A stretch of 64,000 bases of DNA, taken from contig NZ_BATI01000016.1 in NCBI RefSeq assembly GCF_000467105.1, positions 104,508-168,507 of the forward strand, given 5' to 3'. The DNA comes from Aquipseudomonas alcaligenes NBRC 14159 (GTDB taxonomy: Bacteria > Pseudomonadota > Gammaproteobacteria > Pseudomonadales > Pseudomonadaceae). Below, piece by piece: positions 8,894 to 17,707 of the stretch. The notes beneath the pieces were generated by a model. The model did no database searches and was not told the DNA's origin. It was given only the letters and a program-made list of their open reading frames with translations. The position numbers and the translations under genes were made by a program. Every line of letters begins with the position of its first letter. Position 1 is the stretch's first letter.

Positions 8894-10782
8894 GCAAGGA
8901 GAGTAGGGTGGATATCTTGCGCAGCGAATATCCACCAGGCATCCAGGTGGACAAGGCTGCGCCGTTGTCCACCCTACCTTTCGGCCCGCTGGAACGCGCC
9001 CTGCTGGCCAGCCTGCAGCGCCTGGAGCCGCAAGCGCCGGACGCCGTGCTGGCCTGCGCCGCCCTGTGCAGCGAGGCCCTGGCCGCCGGCGACGTGTGCC
9101 TGCCGCTGGCGCGGGTGGCCGGTCGCCGGCCTTGGGCGGAACACGACTTCGTCCTGCCGTCGCTGGCCGAGCTGCGCACCCTGCTGGAATCCTCTGCGCT
9201 GGTCGGTGCGCCCGGCAGCTTTGCCCCGCTGATCCTCGACGGCGAGCGCCTGTACCTGGCGCGCTACCAGGCCTACGAGCAGCGCCTGGCCGCGCGCCTG
9301 CTGGCCATGTCTGCCGAGCGCCCCGTGGTGGACGAGACGCTGCTGAGCGAGAGCCTGGCGCGCCTGTTCGCCTTCAACCAACAGCAGCCGGACTGGCAGC
9401 GCCTGGCTGCCGCTCAGGCGGTACGTCGGCGCCTGGCAGTGATCTCCGGCGGCCCCGGCACCGGCAAGACCACCACCGTGGTGCGTCTGCTCGCCGCACT
9501 CTTGGAGCAACCTGGCGGCGACAGGCTGGCCATTGGTCTGGCCGCGCCGACCGGCAAGGCTGCGGCGCGCATGGCCGAGGCGATCCGCAATGCCAAGGCC
9601 GATCTACCGCTGGCCGATGATCTCAAGGCGCTGCTGCCCGAGGAGGCGCGTACCCTGCATCGCCTGCTCGGCAGCCGCGGCGACAGCCCGGCCGTGCGCC
9701 ACGACGCGGCGCGGCCGCTGGCGCTGGACGTGCTGGTGGTGGACGAGGCGTCGATGGTCGACCTGGCGCTGATGGCCAAGCTGGTCGACGCCCTACCGCA
9801 GCAGGCGCGGCTGATCCTGCTCGGCGACAAGGACCAGCTGACTGCCGTGGAAGCTGGCGCGGTATTCGCCGAGCTGTGCGAAGGGCGCGGCTTCGACGCC
9901 GCGGCCGCCGCCGAGCTGCAGCGCATCACCGGGCAGACGGTACCGGTCGAGACGCCGCGCTCTGCCCTGGGCGACGCCGTGGTGCTGCTGACTCACAGCC
10001 ACCGTTTCGCCGGCGACAGCGGCATCGGCGAGCTGGCGCGCAGGATCAACGGTGGCGATGCCGCCGGCACCCTCAATCTGCTGCGTGAAGGTCGCGCCGA
10101 CCTGGCCTGGCAGGCCGAGCCCAGCCAGGCCGCGCTGCTGGAGCGTCTGGAGCAGGGCTATGCGCCCTACCTCAAGGCCGCACGCCGGGGCAATACGGCT
10201 GAGGCCTTCGCCGCCTTCAACGCCTTCCGCGCGCTGACCGCGCAGCGCGAAGGCCCCTGGGGCGTCGGCGGCCTCAACGAAGCGCTGGAGGCACGGATCA
10301 AGCGCCGCTACTCGCTGGCCGAGCGTGAACGCTGGTACCCCGGCCGCGCGGTGATGGTGCGGCAGAACGACTACGCGCTGGGTCTGTTCAACGGCGATAT
10401 CGGCCTGTGCCTGGCCGGCGAGCATGGCTTGCGCGTCTATTTCGAGGGTGATGATGGCTTCCGCGCCTTTGCCCCGGCGCGCCTGCCCAGTCACGACAGC
10501 GCCTTCGCCATGACCGTGCACAAGAGCCAGGGCTCGGAGTTCAGTGAGGTGCTGCTGGCCCTGCCGGAAAGTCCCAGCCCGCTGCTGACCCGCGCGCTGT
10601 TCTACACCGGCATCACCCGCGCCAAGCACAAGGTGGAGATCTGGGGCCTGCCGGCGCGCCTGGCCGAGGCGGTGAATACCAAGGCCGAGCGCGCGGCGGG
10701 GCTGGCACAGAGGCTGGCCATCGCCACTGCCGACAGGTCGGTCTCTGATCAGGAGCGGGGGCAGCTCGATCTTTTCAATTAG
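8890..10782 (+). CDS. recD: RecBCD subunit RecD (5'-3' helicase)
   Basis: 630 residues, against 608 in E. coli. Walker A ISGGPGTGKTTT lies near 185-196, VVDEASMVDLALM is the Walker B/motif II region, and the C-terminal DSAFAMTVHKSQGSEF and YTGITRAK blocks are intact. The start ATG overlaps the recB stop. Odd point: codons 5-29 consist of a 75-bp palindromic repeat (see the repeat entry) that replaces or extends the normal N-terminus with a sequence not expected in RecD. The insert keeps the reading frame, so the protein is probably functional. Another start after the repeat would lose the coupling to recB, and no ATG is found in frame immediately after it. Confidence 0.95.
   Translation: MSKESRVDILRSEYPPGIQVDKAAPLSTLPFGPLERALLASLQRLEPQAPDAVLACAALCSEALAAGDVCLPLARVAGRRPWAEHDFVLPSLAELRTLLESSALVGAPGSFAPLILDGERLYLARYQAYEQRLAARLLAMSAERPVVDETLLSESLARLFAFNQQQPDWQRLAAAQAVRRRLAVISGGPGTGKTTTVVRLLAALLEQPGGDRLAIGLAAPTGKAAARMAEAIRNAKADLPLADDLKALLPEEARTLHRLLGSRGDSPAVRHDAARPLALDVLVVDEASMVDLALMAKLVDALPQQARLILLGDKDQLTAVEAGAVFAELCEGRGFDAAAAAELQRITGQTVPVETPRSALGDAVVLLTHSHRFAGDSGIGELARRINGGDAAGTLNLLREGRADLAWQAEPSQAALLERLEQGYAPYLKAARRGNTAEAFAAFNAFRALTAQREGPWGVGGLNEALEARIKRRYSLAERERWYPGRAVMVRQNDYALGLFNGDIGLCLAGEHGLRVYFEGDDGFRAFAPARLPSHDSAFAMTVHKSQGSEFSEVLLALPESPSPLLTRALFYTGITRAKHKVEIWGLPARLAEAVNTKAERAAGLAQRLAIATADRSVSDQERGQLDLFN
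8903..8977. repeat. 75-bp palindromic repeat (REP/MITE-like) inside recD
   Basis: The outer ends are inverted: GTAGGGTGGA at 8903-8912 and TCCACCCTAC at 8968-8977. Inside are two consecutive hairpins: GGTGGATAT/ATATCCACC (8907-8935) and GGTGGACAA/TTGTCCACC. The layout matches the intergenic 'GTAGGGTGGA' palindromic elements I associate with Pseudomonas genomes. Its length is exactly 25 codons and it is open in the recD frame. Confidence 0.75.
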
Positions 10783-10791
10783 GAGTCGTTG

Positions 10792-11979
10792 ATGAGCAAG
10801 GGAATGTTGTTGCGTCCTTTACTGGTGATTCTGCTCGGCTTGATCCCACCGCTGCTGGTCGCAGCTGATAAGCCGCAGCTGTACAGCGGGACGTTGGGCA
10901 AGATGGCGATAGTGGTGGAGTTGGATCTGAGTGATCCCGCACAGGTCAGCGGTCGTTACTTCTACCGGAAATATCGCCACGATCTGGCCCTGAATGGCAG
11001 CCTCGATGGCGTTCAGCTGAGCCTGGGTGAAGGTCGTGAGCGCTATGACGATACTCCTCGGCCCGAATTGCACCTGCAACCTACACCCCAGGGATGGCAG
11101 GGCGAATGGCGCGGGGAGCAAGGTAAGCGATTGCCTATCAGGCTGCGCAAAGCGCTTATCGAAGAGCCACCAGCAGGAGCCGAGCCGTTCTGGTATCGGC
11201 TCTATGAGCAGTCACCCTATGAATTTCTGCGGCTCAAGGGGATGCCGCTAAAGCCCGGCAAGCGCCAACATTTTATGGGGCATGAACTGCAGTGGTGGAG
11301 CGAGCCGGCCTCTGGTGTGGCGTTCTTCGAAGTTCTGGATGGCTACCCACAGGTGCAGCTGGATCGCATCAACCAGGCCCTGCGCGAGCGACTTTGGCAG
11401 GAAGTGATCAGTTACCACGCGTGCAAGCTGAATGCCGGCACGGACTGGTCTGAGTTCCAGCAGACAGTGACCCCGAGGTTGTTGTCAGCCGCCATTGTCA
11501 GCCTGAGCATTCTCACCAGTTACGACTGCGGTGGGGCGCATCCGGATTTCGGCGACGCTCCATTGACGCTCAATGCCCAAACAGGCGAGCCACTTGGTCT
11601 GGAAGATCTGCTTTGGGTCGGTGAAGGACCGGCTTTCCTCTACCGGGAGGCGCGCGGCCAGGAGGTAGATGGAGAGTCTGTGAGCTTCGAGGTCTTCTCG
11701 CGCTACCGTAACCAGCACCTAGCCCCCTGGCTGGTTGAGCAGTGGCGGCGAATTGCCCCGGGTGATATCCCCGCGTCTGGAGGAGAGGATGTCGAATGCA
11801 ATTACGGTGACCCCTACCTGTGGGATTACCCTAGCTGGTATCTCAGCGACAAGGGCATGGTCTTCGATCCAATCTTCCCGCGCGTTGCCCGCGCCTGCGA
11901 GGGGACGGAGTGGTCGATACTGCCCTATGCATTGGTCAAGCAGCATCCTGGCCGCTTGAATCTGTCGCTGCCCGAGTAA
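10792..11979 (+). CDS. Secreted protein, DUF3298-like C-terminus
   Basis: 395 residues with a Sec signal peptide: basic start, hydrophobic stretch LLRPLLVILLGLIPPLLV, then a likely cleavage near AAD (residue 25). The N-terminal half has repeated beta-strand character (SGTLGKMAIVVELDL, VSGRYFYRKYRHDLALNG). The C-terminal half has TSYDCGGAHPD followed by LNAQTGEPLGLEDLLW, which resembles DUF3298/RsiV-type periplasmic domains. Start ATG at 10792 with AGGAG six bases upstream, only nine bases after recD, so it may ride on the recCBD transcript. Function unknown; a periplasmic or cell-surface protein is inferred. Base composition is slightly less GC-rich than recCBD. Confidence 0.8.
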   Translation: MSKGMLLRPLLVILLGLIPPLLVAADKPQLYSGTLGKMAIVVELDLSDPAQVSGRYFYRKYRHDLALNGSLDGVQLSLGEGRERYDDTPRPELHLQPTPQGWQGEWRGEQGKRLPIRLRKALIEEPPAGAEPFWYRLYEQSPYEFLRLKGMPLKPGKRQHFMGHELQWWSEPASGVAFFEVLDGYPQVQLDRINQALRERLWQEVISYHACKLNAGTDWSEFQQTVTPRLLSAAIVSLSILTSYDCGGAHPDFGDAPLTLNAQTGEPLGLEDLLWVGEGPAFLYREARGQEVDGESVSFEVFSRYRNQHLAPWLVEQWRRIAPGDIPASGGEDVECNYGDPYLWDYPSWYLSDKGMVFDPIFPRVARACEGTEWSILPYALVKQHPGRLNLSLPE

Positions 11980-12056
11980 CCGGGGATTGCACGGCGCGCG
12001 TCATCGGCCTAGGATGCGCGCCTTCTTCCCTCAACCGACAGCAAAGGAGGCACATC

Positions 12057-12098
12057 ATGCAACAGCTGATCACCCTTTGCAGGTCGCGTCTGGTCTGA
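12057..12098 (+). CDS. Possible 13-residue leader peptide upstream of rtcB
   Basis: ATG at 12057 is preceded by a near-perfect Shine-Dalgarno AAAGGAGG with ideal spacing. The ORF encodes MQQLITLCRSRLV and stops at 12098, 90 bases before the rtcB start. It contains one rare AGG arginine codon. A CGCCGC/GCGGCG hairpin (12106-12124) follows the stop. It could be a regulatory leader peptide for rtcB-prfH; this is inference from the unusually strong ribosome site. Confidence 0.4.
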   Translation: MQQLITLCRSRLV

Positions 12099-12188
12099 CT
12101 CTCCCCGCCGCCTTCGCTGCGGCGCGCTTCACCCGGCCCGGTCCTGCCACTTCCCAACCTTTTCGTTTCAACCCATAGGGATTGGACC

Positions 12189-13325
12189 ATGGGCAATTGC
12201 ATCCGCAATCTGTCCGACGGCGTCGTATTGATCGCCGCGGACGACACCTGGATCGAAGGCAAAGCGATCCAGCAACTCGAAACCACCGCGCGCCTGCCGG
12301 GCATGCACCGGGTAGCCGGCATGCCGGACCTGCACCCGGGGCGCGGCTATCCGGTCGGCGCGGCGTTCTTTGCCATCGGCCGCCTGTACCCGGCTCTGGT
12401 CGGTAACGACATCGGCTGTGGCATGGCGCTGTGGCGCACCGATCTGCCGACGGCCAAGCTGCACCTGGACAAGCTGGAGAAGCGCCTGGGCAACCTCGAC
12501 CTGCCGCTCGACCAGGACTGGGCCGAGGCCATCGCCGCCTTCGGCCTGCCGCCCAGCGGCCACGAGCGCTCGCTAGGCACCATAGGCGGCGGCAACCACT
12601 TCGCCGAGCTGCAGCAACTCGACTTGAGCTATGACGATGCCGCGTTGGAGCGTCTCGGCATCGCCCGCAACCGCCTGCTCCTGCTGGTGCACAGCGGCTC
12701 GCGTGGGCTGGGCGAGGCGATCCTGCGCGAGCAGGTCGAGCTGTTCGGCCATGTCGGGCTTGAGGCGGGCGGCGCGGCCTGCGCGCACTACCTCGCCCGC
12801 CACGACGGCGCCCTGCGCTTCGCCGAGGCTAACCGCCAGCTGATCGCGCGGCGCATGCTGGAACGCCTGCGCTGCGATGGCGAGGCGCTGCTGGACGTCA
12901 ACCACAACTTGGTATCGCCGGCGTGCATCGACGGTCGCGATGGCTGGCTGCACCGCAAGGGCGCCACGCCATCGGACCAGGGGGTGATGGTGATTCCTGG
13001 TTCGCGCGGTGACTTCAGCTACCTGGTCGAGCCGCTGGCCGACGAGCGTAGCCTGCTGTCCCTGGCCCACGGCGCCGGGCGCAAATGGATGCGCAGCGAG
13101 TGCAAGGAGCGTCTGGCATCGCGCTACAGCGTCGAGCAGCTGGCCCGCACGGCACTGGGCAGCCGGGTGATCTGCGCCGACCGCGCGCTGATCTACGAGG
13201 AGGCGCCGGAGGCCTACAAGGCCATCGACTCGGTGGTCGGCGCCCTGCGCGACGCCGGGCTGGTGCGGGTGCTGGCGCGGCTGAAACCGGTGCTGACCTA
13301 CAAGACGCGTGGAGGTTGCTGCTGA
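12189..13325 (+). CDS. rtcB: RNA ligase of the RtcB family (RtcB2-type)
   Basis: 378 residues, shorter than E. coli RtcB (408). RtcB joins 2',3'-cyclic phosphate (3'-phosphate) and 5'-OH RNA ends using GTP and Mn2+. Metal and nucleotide residues are visible: [10 protein letters not shown] (D74, C77), GGGNHF (H137), LVHSGSRG (H168), DVNHN (H239), and the guanylated histidine in LAHGAGR (H294). Start ATG at 12189 has GGGAT upstream. The stop overlaps the prfH start (TGATG). Pairing with prfH marks it as the RtcB2-type ligase described as repairing the 16S decoding centre after nuclease damage, rather than the rtcA-linked enzyme. Confidence 0.93.
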   Translation: MGNCIRNLSDGVVLIAADDTWIEGKAIQQLETTARLPGMHRVAGMPDLHPGRGYPVGAAFFAIGRLYPALVGNDIGCGMALWRTDLPTAKLHLDKLEKRLGNLDLPLDQDWAEAIAAFGLPPSGHERSLGTIGGGNHFAELQQLDLSYDDAALERLGIARNRLLLLVHSGSRGLGEAILREQVELFGHVGLEAGGAACAHYLARHDGALRFAEANRQLIARRMLERLRCDGEALLDVNHNLVSPACIDGRDGWLHRKGATPSDQGVMVIPGSRGDFSYLVEPLADERSLLSLAHGAGRKWMRSECKERLASRYSVEQLARTALGSRVICADRALIYEEAPEAYKAIDSVVGALRDAGLVRVLARLKPVLTYKTRGGCC

Positions 13326-13936
13326 TGATCCTCCTGCAATTGTCGGCGGGGCAGGGCCCCGAGGAATGCGCGTTGGCGGTGGCCAAGGCGTTGCGTAGGC
13401 TGCTGACGGAAGCCGAGGCGGCACGGGTCGAGGTGCGTGTGCTGGACGAGGAGGCTGGCACGCAGCGCGGCACCCTGCGCTCCGTGCTGCTCGCCCTGCA
13501 GGGCGAGCGGGCCGAGACGTTGGCCGTTGCCTGGAGCGGCTCGCTGCAATGGGTCTGCTCCAGTCCCTACCGGCCAAGTCATGGGCGCAAGAACTGGTTC
13601 TTCGGCGGCGCGCTGTTTGCACCGCCGCCGGCCAGCCTGGAAGGCGAGATCCGCTTCGAGACGCTGCGCTCGTCCGGTCCCGGTGGCCAGCATGTCAACA
13701 CCACCGACTCGGCGGTGCGCGCCACTCACCTGGCCAGCGGCATCAGTGTCAAGGTACAGAGCGAGCGCAGCCAGCACGCCAACAGGCGCCTGGCGCTGCT
13801 GCTGATCGCCCGGCGTCTCGCGGAGCGAGCCGAAGAGGCCGACGAGCGGTTGCGCGCTGAGCGTCGGTTGCGTCACCAACAACTGGAGCGGGGCAATCCG
13901 CGGCGCACGTTCCGCGGCGAGCGTTTCGTCGAGTAG
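13325..13936 (+). CDS. prfH: Peptide chain release factor homologue PrfH
   Basis: 203 residues. The catalytic loop [12 protein letters not shown] has the GGQ at 120-122, so peptidyl-tRNA hydrolysis is expected. The N-terminal part carries the PrfH-type block [16 protein letters not shown] (81-96) instead of the stop-codon reading domain of RF1/RF2. Members of this family release peptides from ribosomes whose 16S rRNA decoding centre has been cut, which lets the partner RtcB reseal the RNA. The gene is coupled to rtcB by TGATG and is followed at once by a strong terminator, so the two form a compact operon. Confidence 0.93.
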   Translation: MILLQLSAGQGPEECALAVAKALRRLLTEAEAARVEVRVLDEEAGTQRGTLRSVLLALQGERAETLAVAWSGSLQWVCSSPYRPSHGRKNWFFGGALFAPPPASLEGEIRFETLRSSGPGGQHVNTTDSAVRATHLASGISVKVQSERSQHANRRLALLLIARRLAERAEEADERLRAERRLRHQQLERGNPRRTFRGERFVE

Positions 13937-13940
13937 GCAA

Positions 13941-13973
13941 TAAAAAACGGGGCCATTCGGCCCCGTTCTTTTG
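13941..13973. terminator. Bidirectional terminator between prfH and terC-family gene
   Basis: Stem ACGGGGCC (13947-13954) and GGCCCCGT (13959-13966) with loop attc. A T-rich tail follows on the plus strand, and six A precede the stem to serve as the T-tract on the minus strand. It sits between two convergent genes. Confidence 0.9.
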
Positions 13974-13988
13974 TCCACGCGTTCCGGC

Positions 13989-14750
13989 TTACTGCCCCGG
14001 AATGTCCTTGCGCAGCTTGACCGGGTCTTCCTTGCGTCCGCGCAGTACGCGCATGCGGATGTTCAGGGCTTCCACGCCCAGCGAGAAGGCCATGGCGAAG
14101 TAGACGTAGCCTTTTGGCACGTGGACTTCGAAGGCTTCTGCGATCAGCACGGTACCGACCACCACCAGGAAGGCCAGGGCCAGCATCTTCAGCGACGGGT
14201 GCTTGTCGATGAAGTCGCTGATGGTGCCGGCGGCCAGCATCATCACCAGCACGGCGACGATGATCGCGGCGACCATCACCGGCACGTGGGAGACCATGCC
14301 GACGGCGGTGATCACCGAGTCCAGGCTGAACACGATGTCGATGATGGCGATCTGGATGATGGTGCCGATGAAGTTGCGCGCGGCGGTGTTGCCCGGCGTC
14401 TGCTCGGCTTCATCCTCGCCTTCCAGGCTGTGGAACATCTCGGTGCTGCTCTTCCACAGCAGGAACAGGCCGCCGAAGAACAGGATCAGGTCACGCCCGG
14501 AAATGCCCTGGCCAAACAGGTGGAACAGGTCATTGGTGAGCTTCATGATCCAGGTGATCGACAGCAGCAGGGCGATGCGCGTGACCATGGCCAGGGCCAG
14601 GCCGAAGAAGCGGGTGCGCGCCTGCATGTGCGGCGGCATGCGCCCGACCAGGATGGCGATCATGATGATGTTGTCGATGCCGAGGACGATTTCCAGGGCG
14701 GTCAGGGTCAAGAAGGCAACCCAGATTTCCGGGCTAGTCAGCCATTCCAT
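13989..14750 (-). CDS. TerC-family integral membrane protein
   Basis: 253 residues with seven likely membrane helices and a long central loop (about 105-125). The family signatures are visible: LEIVLGIDNIIM near residue 20 and the mirrored FSLDSVITAVGM near 140, both with conserved Asp in the membrane. TerC proteins are linked to metal export (Mn2+) or tellurite resistance; the substrate cannot be told here. No ter operon is present nearby. The gene is single, converges on prfH and shares its terminator. Confidence 0.88.
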   Translation of the reverse strand: MEWLTSPEIWVAFLTLTALEIVLGIDNIIMIAILVGRMPPHMQARTRFFGLALAMVTRIALLLSITWIMKLTNDLFHLFGQGISGRDLILFFGGLFLLWKSSTEMFHSLEGEDEAEQTPGNTAARNFIGTIIQIAIIDIVFSLDSVITAVGMVSHVPVMVAAIIVAVLVMMLAAGTISDFIDKHPSLKMLALAFLVVVGTVLIAEAFEVHVPKGYVYFAMAFSLGVEALNIRMRVLRGRKEDPVKLRKDIPGQ

Positions 14751-14846
14751 TATTGGTTCCTTGCGTGTCGAAGAGTCGGTCGGCGGGCGCCGCGATGGCG
14801 CGCGATTCTAGCTGGCTTTGCGGGAAAATGCCGTCTCCCGTCGGGA

Positions 14847-16151
14847 CTATCCGCCGAACAGCGGGAACACGCCGAGCAGCAATGCCGCCAGCAGTATGGC
14901 CAGGCAGATCAGTACCGCCCACTTGAGGGTGAAGCGCTGGTGGTCGCCGAACTCGACCTTGGCCAAACCCACCAGCAGGTAGGTGGAGGGCACCAGCGGG
15001 CTGAGCAGGTGCACCGGCTGGCCGACGATCGAGGCGCGGGCCATTTCCACCGGGCTGATGCCGTAATGGCTGGCGGCCTCGGCCAGCACCGGCAGCACGC
15101 CGAAGTAGAAGGCATCGTTGGACATGAAGAAGGTGAACGGCATGCTCACCAGCGCGGTGATCACCGCCAGGTATGGGCCCAGCGCCTCAGGAATCACCGC
15201 CAGCAGGCTTTTCGACATGGCTTCGACCATGCCGGTGCCGGACAGGATGCCGGTGAAGATGCCGGCGGCGAAGATCAGCCCGACCACCGCCAGGACGTTG
15301 CCGGCATGCGCGGCTACGCGCTCCTTCTGCTGCTGCAGGCAGGGGTAGTTGATGATCATGGCGATGCTGAAGGCGATCATGAACAGCACCGGCAGCGGCA
15401 GTAGGCCGGCGATCAGCGCCACCATCAGGGCGGCGGTGAGTGCGCCATTGACCCACAGCAATCTCGGCCGGCGCGCCTCCGGGTACTGCGAGACGCTGAT
15501 CTCGGCGTGATTGTCCTGATCGTCCGGCAGGTGCAGCACGCCGAGGCGGGCGCGCTCGCGCTGGCCATAGACCCAGGCGATGCCGAACAGGGCGATGCAG
15601 CCGACCAGCATGGCCGGGATCATCGGCACGAAGATGTCCGACGGGTCGACGTGCAGGGCGCTGGCGGCGCGGGCGGTGGGGCCGCCCCAGGGGGTCATGT
15701 TCATGATGCCGCCGGCGAGGATGATCAGCCCGGCCATGATCAGCGGGCTCATGCCGAGGCGGCTGTACAGCGGCAGCATGGCGGCGACGCAGATCATGTA
15801 GGTGGTGGCGCCGTCGCCGTCGAGCGAGACGATCAGCGCCAGGGCAGCGGTGCCCATGGAGACTTTCAGCGGGTCGCCCTTGACCATGCGCAGGATGGCG
15901 CGCACGGCCGGGTCGAACAGGCCGGAGTCGATCATCAGGGCGAAGTAGAGGATGGCGAACATCAGCATCACGCCGGTCGGGGCGAGTTTGCCGATGCCTT
16001 CGAGCATCATCGGGCCGATGCCGGCGGCGAAGCCACCGATCAGGGCGAAGGTGATGGGCACGATGATCAGGGCGATCAGGGCGGACAGGCGCTTGGTCAT
16101 GATCAGGTACATGAAGGTCATGACCATGGCGAAGCCGAGGAAGGTCAGCAT
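14847..16151 (-). CDS. CitMHS-type citrate-metal:H+ symporter
   Basis: 434 residues with about twelve hydrophobic segments. The conserved block IVSLDGDGATTYMI (about 103-116) and AGGIMNMTPWGGPTARAA match CitMHS transporters, which bring in citrate bound to Mg2+ or Ca2+. Start ATG at 16151 (MLTFLGFAMV) has GGAG about eight bases upstream; the open frame extends further with a non-hydrophobic, unlikely leader. No citrate two-component system is adjacent. The metal preference is not predictable by eye. Confidence 0.87.
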   Translation of the reverse strand: MLTFLGFAMVMTFMYLIMTKRLSALIALIIVPITFALIGGFAAGIGPMMLEGIGKLAPTGVMLMFAILYFALMIDSGLFDPAVRAILRMVKGDPLKVSMGTAALALIVSLDGDGATTYMICVAAMLPLYSRLGMSPLIMAGLIILAGGIMNMTPWGGPTARAASALHVDPSDIFVPMIPAMLVGCIALFGIAWVYGQRERARLGVLHLPDDQDNHAEISVSQYPEARRPRLLWVNGALTAALMVALIAGLLPLPVLFMIAFSIAMIINYPCLQQQKERVAAHAGNVLAVVGLIFAAGIFTGILSGTGMVEAMSKSLLAVIPEALGPYLAVITALVSMPFTFFMSNDAFYFGVLPVLAEAASHYGISPVEMARASIVGQPVHLLSPLVPSTYLLVGLAKVEFGDHQRFTLKWAVLICLAILLAALLLGVFPLFGG

Positions 16152-16305
16152 CAGGCAGTCTCCGGACGGGCATGACCGACGCGGTGGCTGCGAGAATGCA
16201 GTGCGTGGGGAGCCCATCTTGTTGTTGTGGAAACGCCGGTCCGGGGCCGGCGGTCGACGGATGCTAGGGGCTCAAGCTTTCAGCGCGCTTTCGACGCAGT
16301 ACCGT

Positions 16306-17214
16306 TCATGCCGCGAGGAGGATCAGCACCAGCGGCAGGCTGAGGGCGGCGAGCAGGGTCTGCAGGGTGATGATGCCGGCCATCAGGTGGCCGTCGCCGC
16401 CGAGCTGGCGGGTCAGCACATAGGCGGTGGGGGCGGTGGGCAAGGCGAAGAACAGCACCAGCACGTTGCTTTCCAGCGCCGGCAGGTGCAACGCCTTGGC
16501 TACGGCATAGGCCAGCAGTGGCATGGCCAGCAGGCGCAGGGTGCAGTTCCAGGCCAGGGCCGGCTTCTCGCCGCGCAGCTCCTGCGGCCGTAGCGCCGCC
16601 CCCACGCAGAGCAGGCCCAGCGGCAGGCTGGCGGCTGCCAGCAGGCTGAGCAGGCGGTCGCTGCCACCGGGCAGGCCGATGCCGAGCAGGTTGAACAGCA
16701 TGCCGGCCAGGCAGGCGAGAATCAGCGGATTCTTCAGGATCGGCAGCAGCAGGCCGCTGAGGCTCACCGCGCGATCGGCACTCAGCGACCACACCGAGAG
16801 CACGTTCACCGCCGGCACCATCAGCGCCAGCAGCAAGGCGGCCAGCACCAGGCCGGGCTGGCCGTGCAGGCTGCCGATGGCGGCCAGGCCGAGGTAGGTG
16901 TTGAAGCGCAGGATGCCCTGGGTGAAGGCGCCGAAGCGCGCCGCTGGCCAGCCGCGCAGGCGGCGCACCAGCAACAGGGCCAGCCAGCCGCCACCGAGGC
17001 CGAGCAACACTGCCAGGGCCAGGCGCGGCAGGGCGGGGTTGTCCAGCGGTGCGCTGGCCAGGCTGCTGAACAGCAGGGCCGGGAACAGGATGAAGTAGTT
17101 GAGCCGCTCGGCGGCCGGCCAGAAGGCCTCGCCGGGGAAGTCGTGACGGCGCAGCAGGTAGCCGCCGACGATCAGGGCGAACAGCGGCCACAGCGAGTAC
17201 AGGAGAACGGTCAC
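16306..17214 (-). CDS. AEC-family (auxin efflux carrier-like) transporter
   Basis: 302 residues, nearly all hydrophobic, with about ten membrane helices in two halves. The inner blocks LNYFILFPALLFSSLA, RFNTYLGLAAIG and ALPTAPTAYVLTRQLGG are typical of AEC permeases, which export or exchange small organic acids and amino acid-like anions. The substrate is unknown. It follows an 89-base divergent intergenic stretch from the GFA gene and lies upstream of the CitMHS gene on the same strand. Confidence 0.88.
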   Translation of the reverse strand: MTVLLYSLWPLFALIVGGYLLRRHDFPGEAFWPAAERLNYFILFPALLFSSLASAPLDNPALPRLALAVLLGLGGGWLALLLVRRLRGWPAARFGAFTQGILRFNTYLGLAAIGSLHGQPGLVLAALLLALMVPAVNVLSVWSLSADRAVSLSGLLLPILKNPLILACLAGMLFNLLGIGLPGGSDRLLSLLAAASLPLGLLCVGAALRPQELRGEKPALAWNCTLRLLAMPLLAYAVAKALHLPALESNVLVLFFALPTAPTAYVLTRQLGGDGHLMAGIITLQTLLAALSLPLVLILLAA

Positions 17215-17303
17215 GACGACATCCGTGCGGAAAGCATCGGGTCATCATGGGCAAGTGCGTCGGCGCGCGCTAGGGTGATGAGCAAGAGCGCGAGGAGTTC
17301 GCC

Positions 17304-17705
17304 ATGACCGAGACCCACACCGGCGGCTGCCACTGCGGCCGCCTGCGCTACGCCTTAGCGGCGCCGCTGCAGGATATCGCCCACTGCCATTGCGCGATCT
17401 GCCGGCGCACCACCGGCGGCATCGTCACCACCTGGCTGACCCTGCCGCTGGCGAGCTTCCGCTGGACCCAGGGCAGTGCCGCCGCCTACGCCTCCTCGAC
17501 CAGCTGTCTGCGCTATTTCTGCGCGCACTGCGGCTGTCACCTGGCGCTGTTCACTGCCCTCAGCCCGGATAGCCTGGACATCACCGTGGCCAGCCTCGAT
17601 CACCCCGAGCAGGCGCCGGCCGACCGGCATATCTGGGTAGGCAGCCGCCTGCCCTGGCTGCAGCTGGACCCGGGGCTTCCCGAGGAGCATGAAGAGCAGC
17701 TGTAG
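17304..17705 (+). CDS. GFA-family zinc protein
   Basis: 133 residues. The zinc-binding cysteines of the Mss4-like fold are present: GGCHCGRLRY (C9, C11), CHCAICRRTTG (C28, C30, C33) and CAHCGCHL (C73, C76, C78). The family is named after glutathione-dependent formaldehyde-activating enzyme, but most members have no proven activity. Start ATG at 17304 has GAGGAG upstream. It stands alone and converges on the DUF4105 gene, the two stops being three bases apart. Confidence 0.9.
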   Translation: MTETHTGGCHCGRLRYALAAPLQDIAHCHCAICRRTTGGIVTTWLTLPLASFRWTQGSAAAYASSTSCLRYFCAHCGCHLALFTALSPDSLDITVASLDHPEQAPADRHIWVGSRLPWLQLDPGLPEEHEEQL

Positions 17706-17707
17706 AC

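Noticed and set aside
2055..8935. Very long open frames on the strand opposite recC and recB (about 950 and 1280 codons)
   Set aside because: They are mirror frames of GC-rich genes, rich in Gln/Ala/Arg with no known domains. The plus-strand genes have full RecC and RecB motifs.
13971..15404. Plus-strand open frame of 477 codons over terC and the CitMHS gene
   Set aside because: His/Gln/Asp-rich translation is the typical shadow of membrane-protein genes on the other strand.
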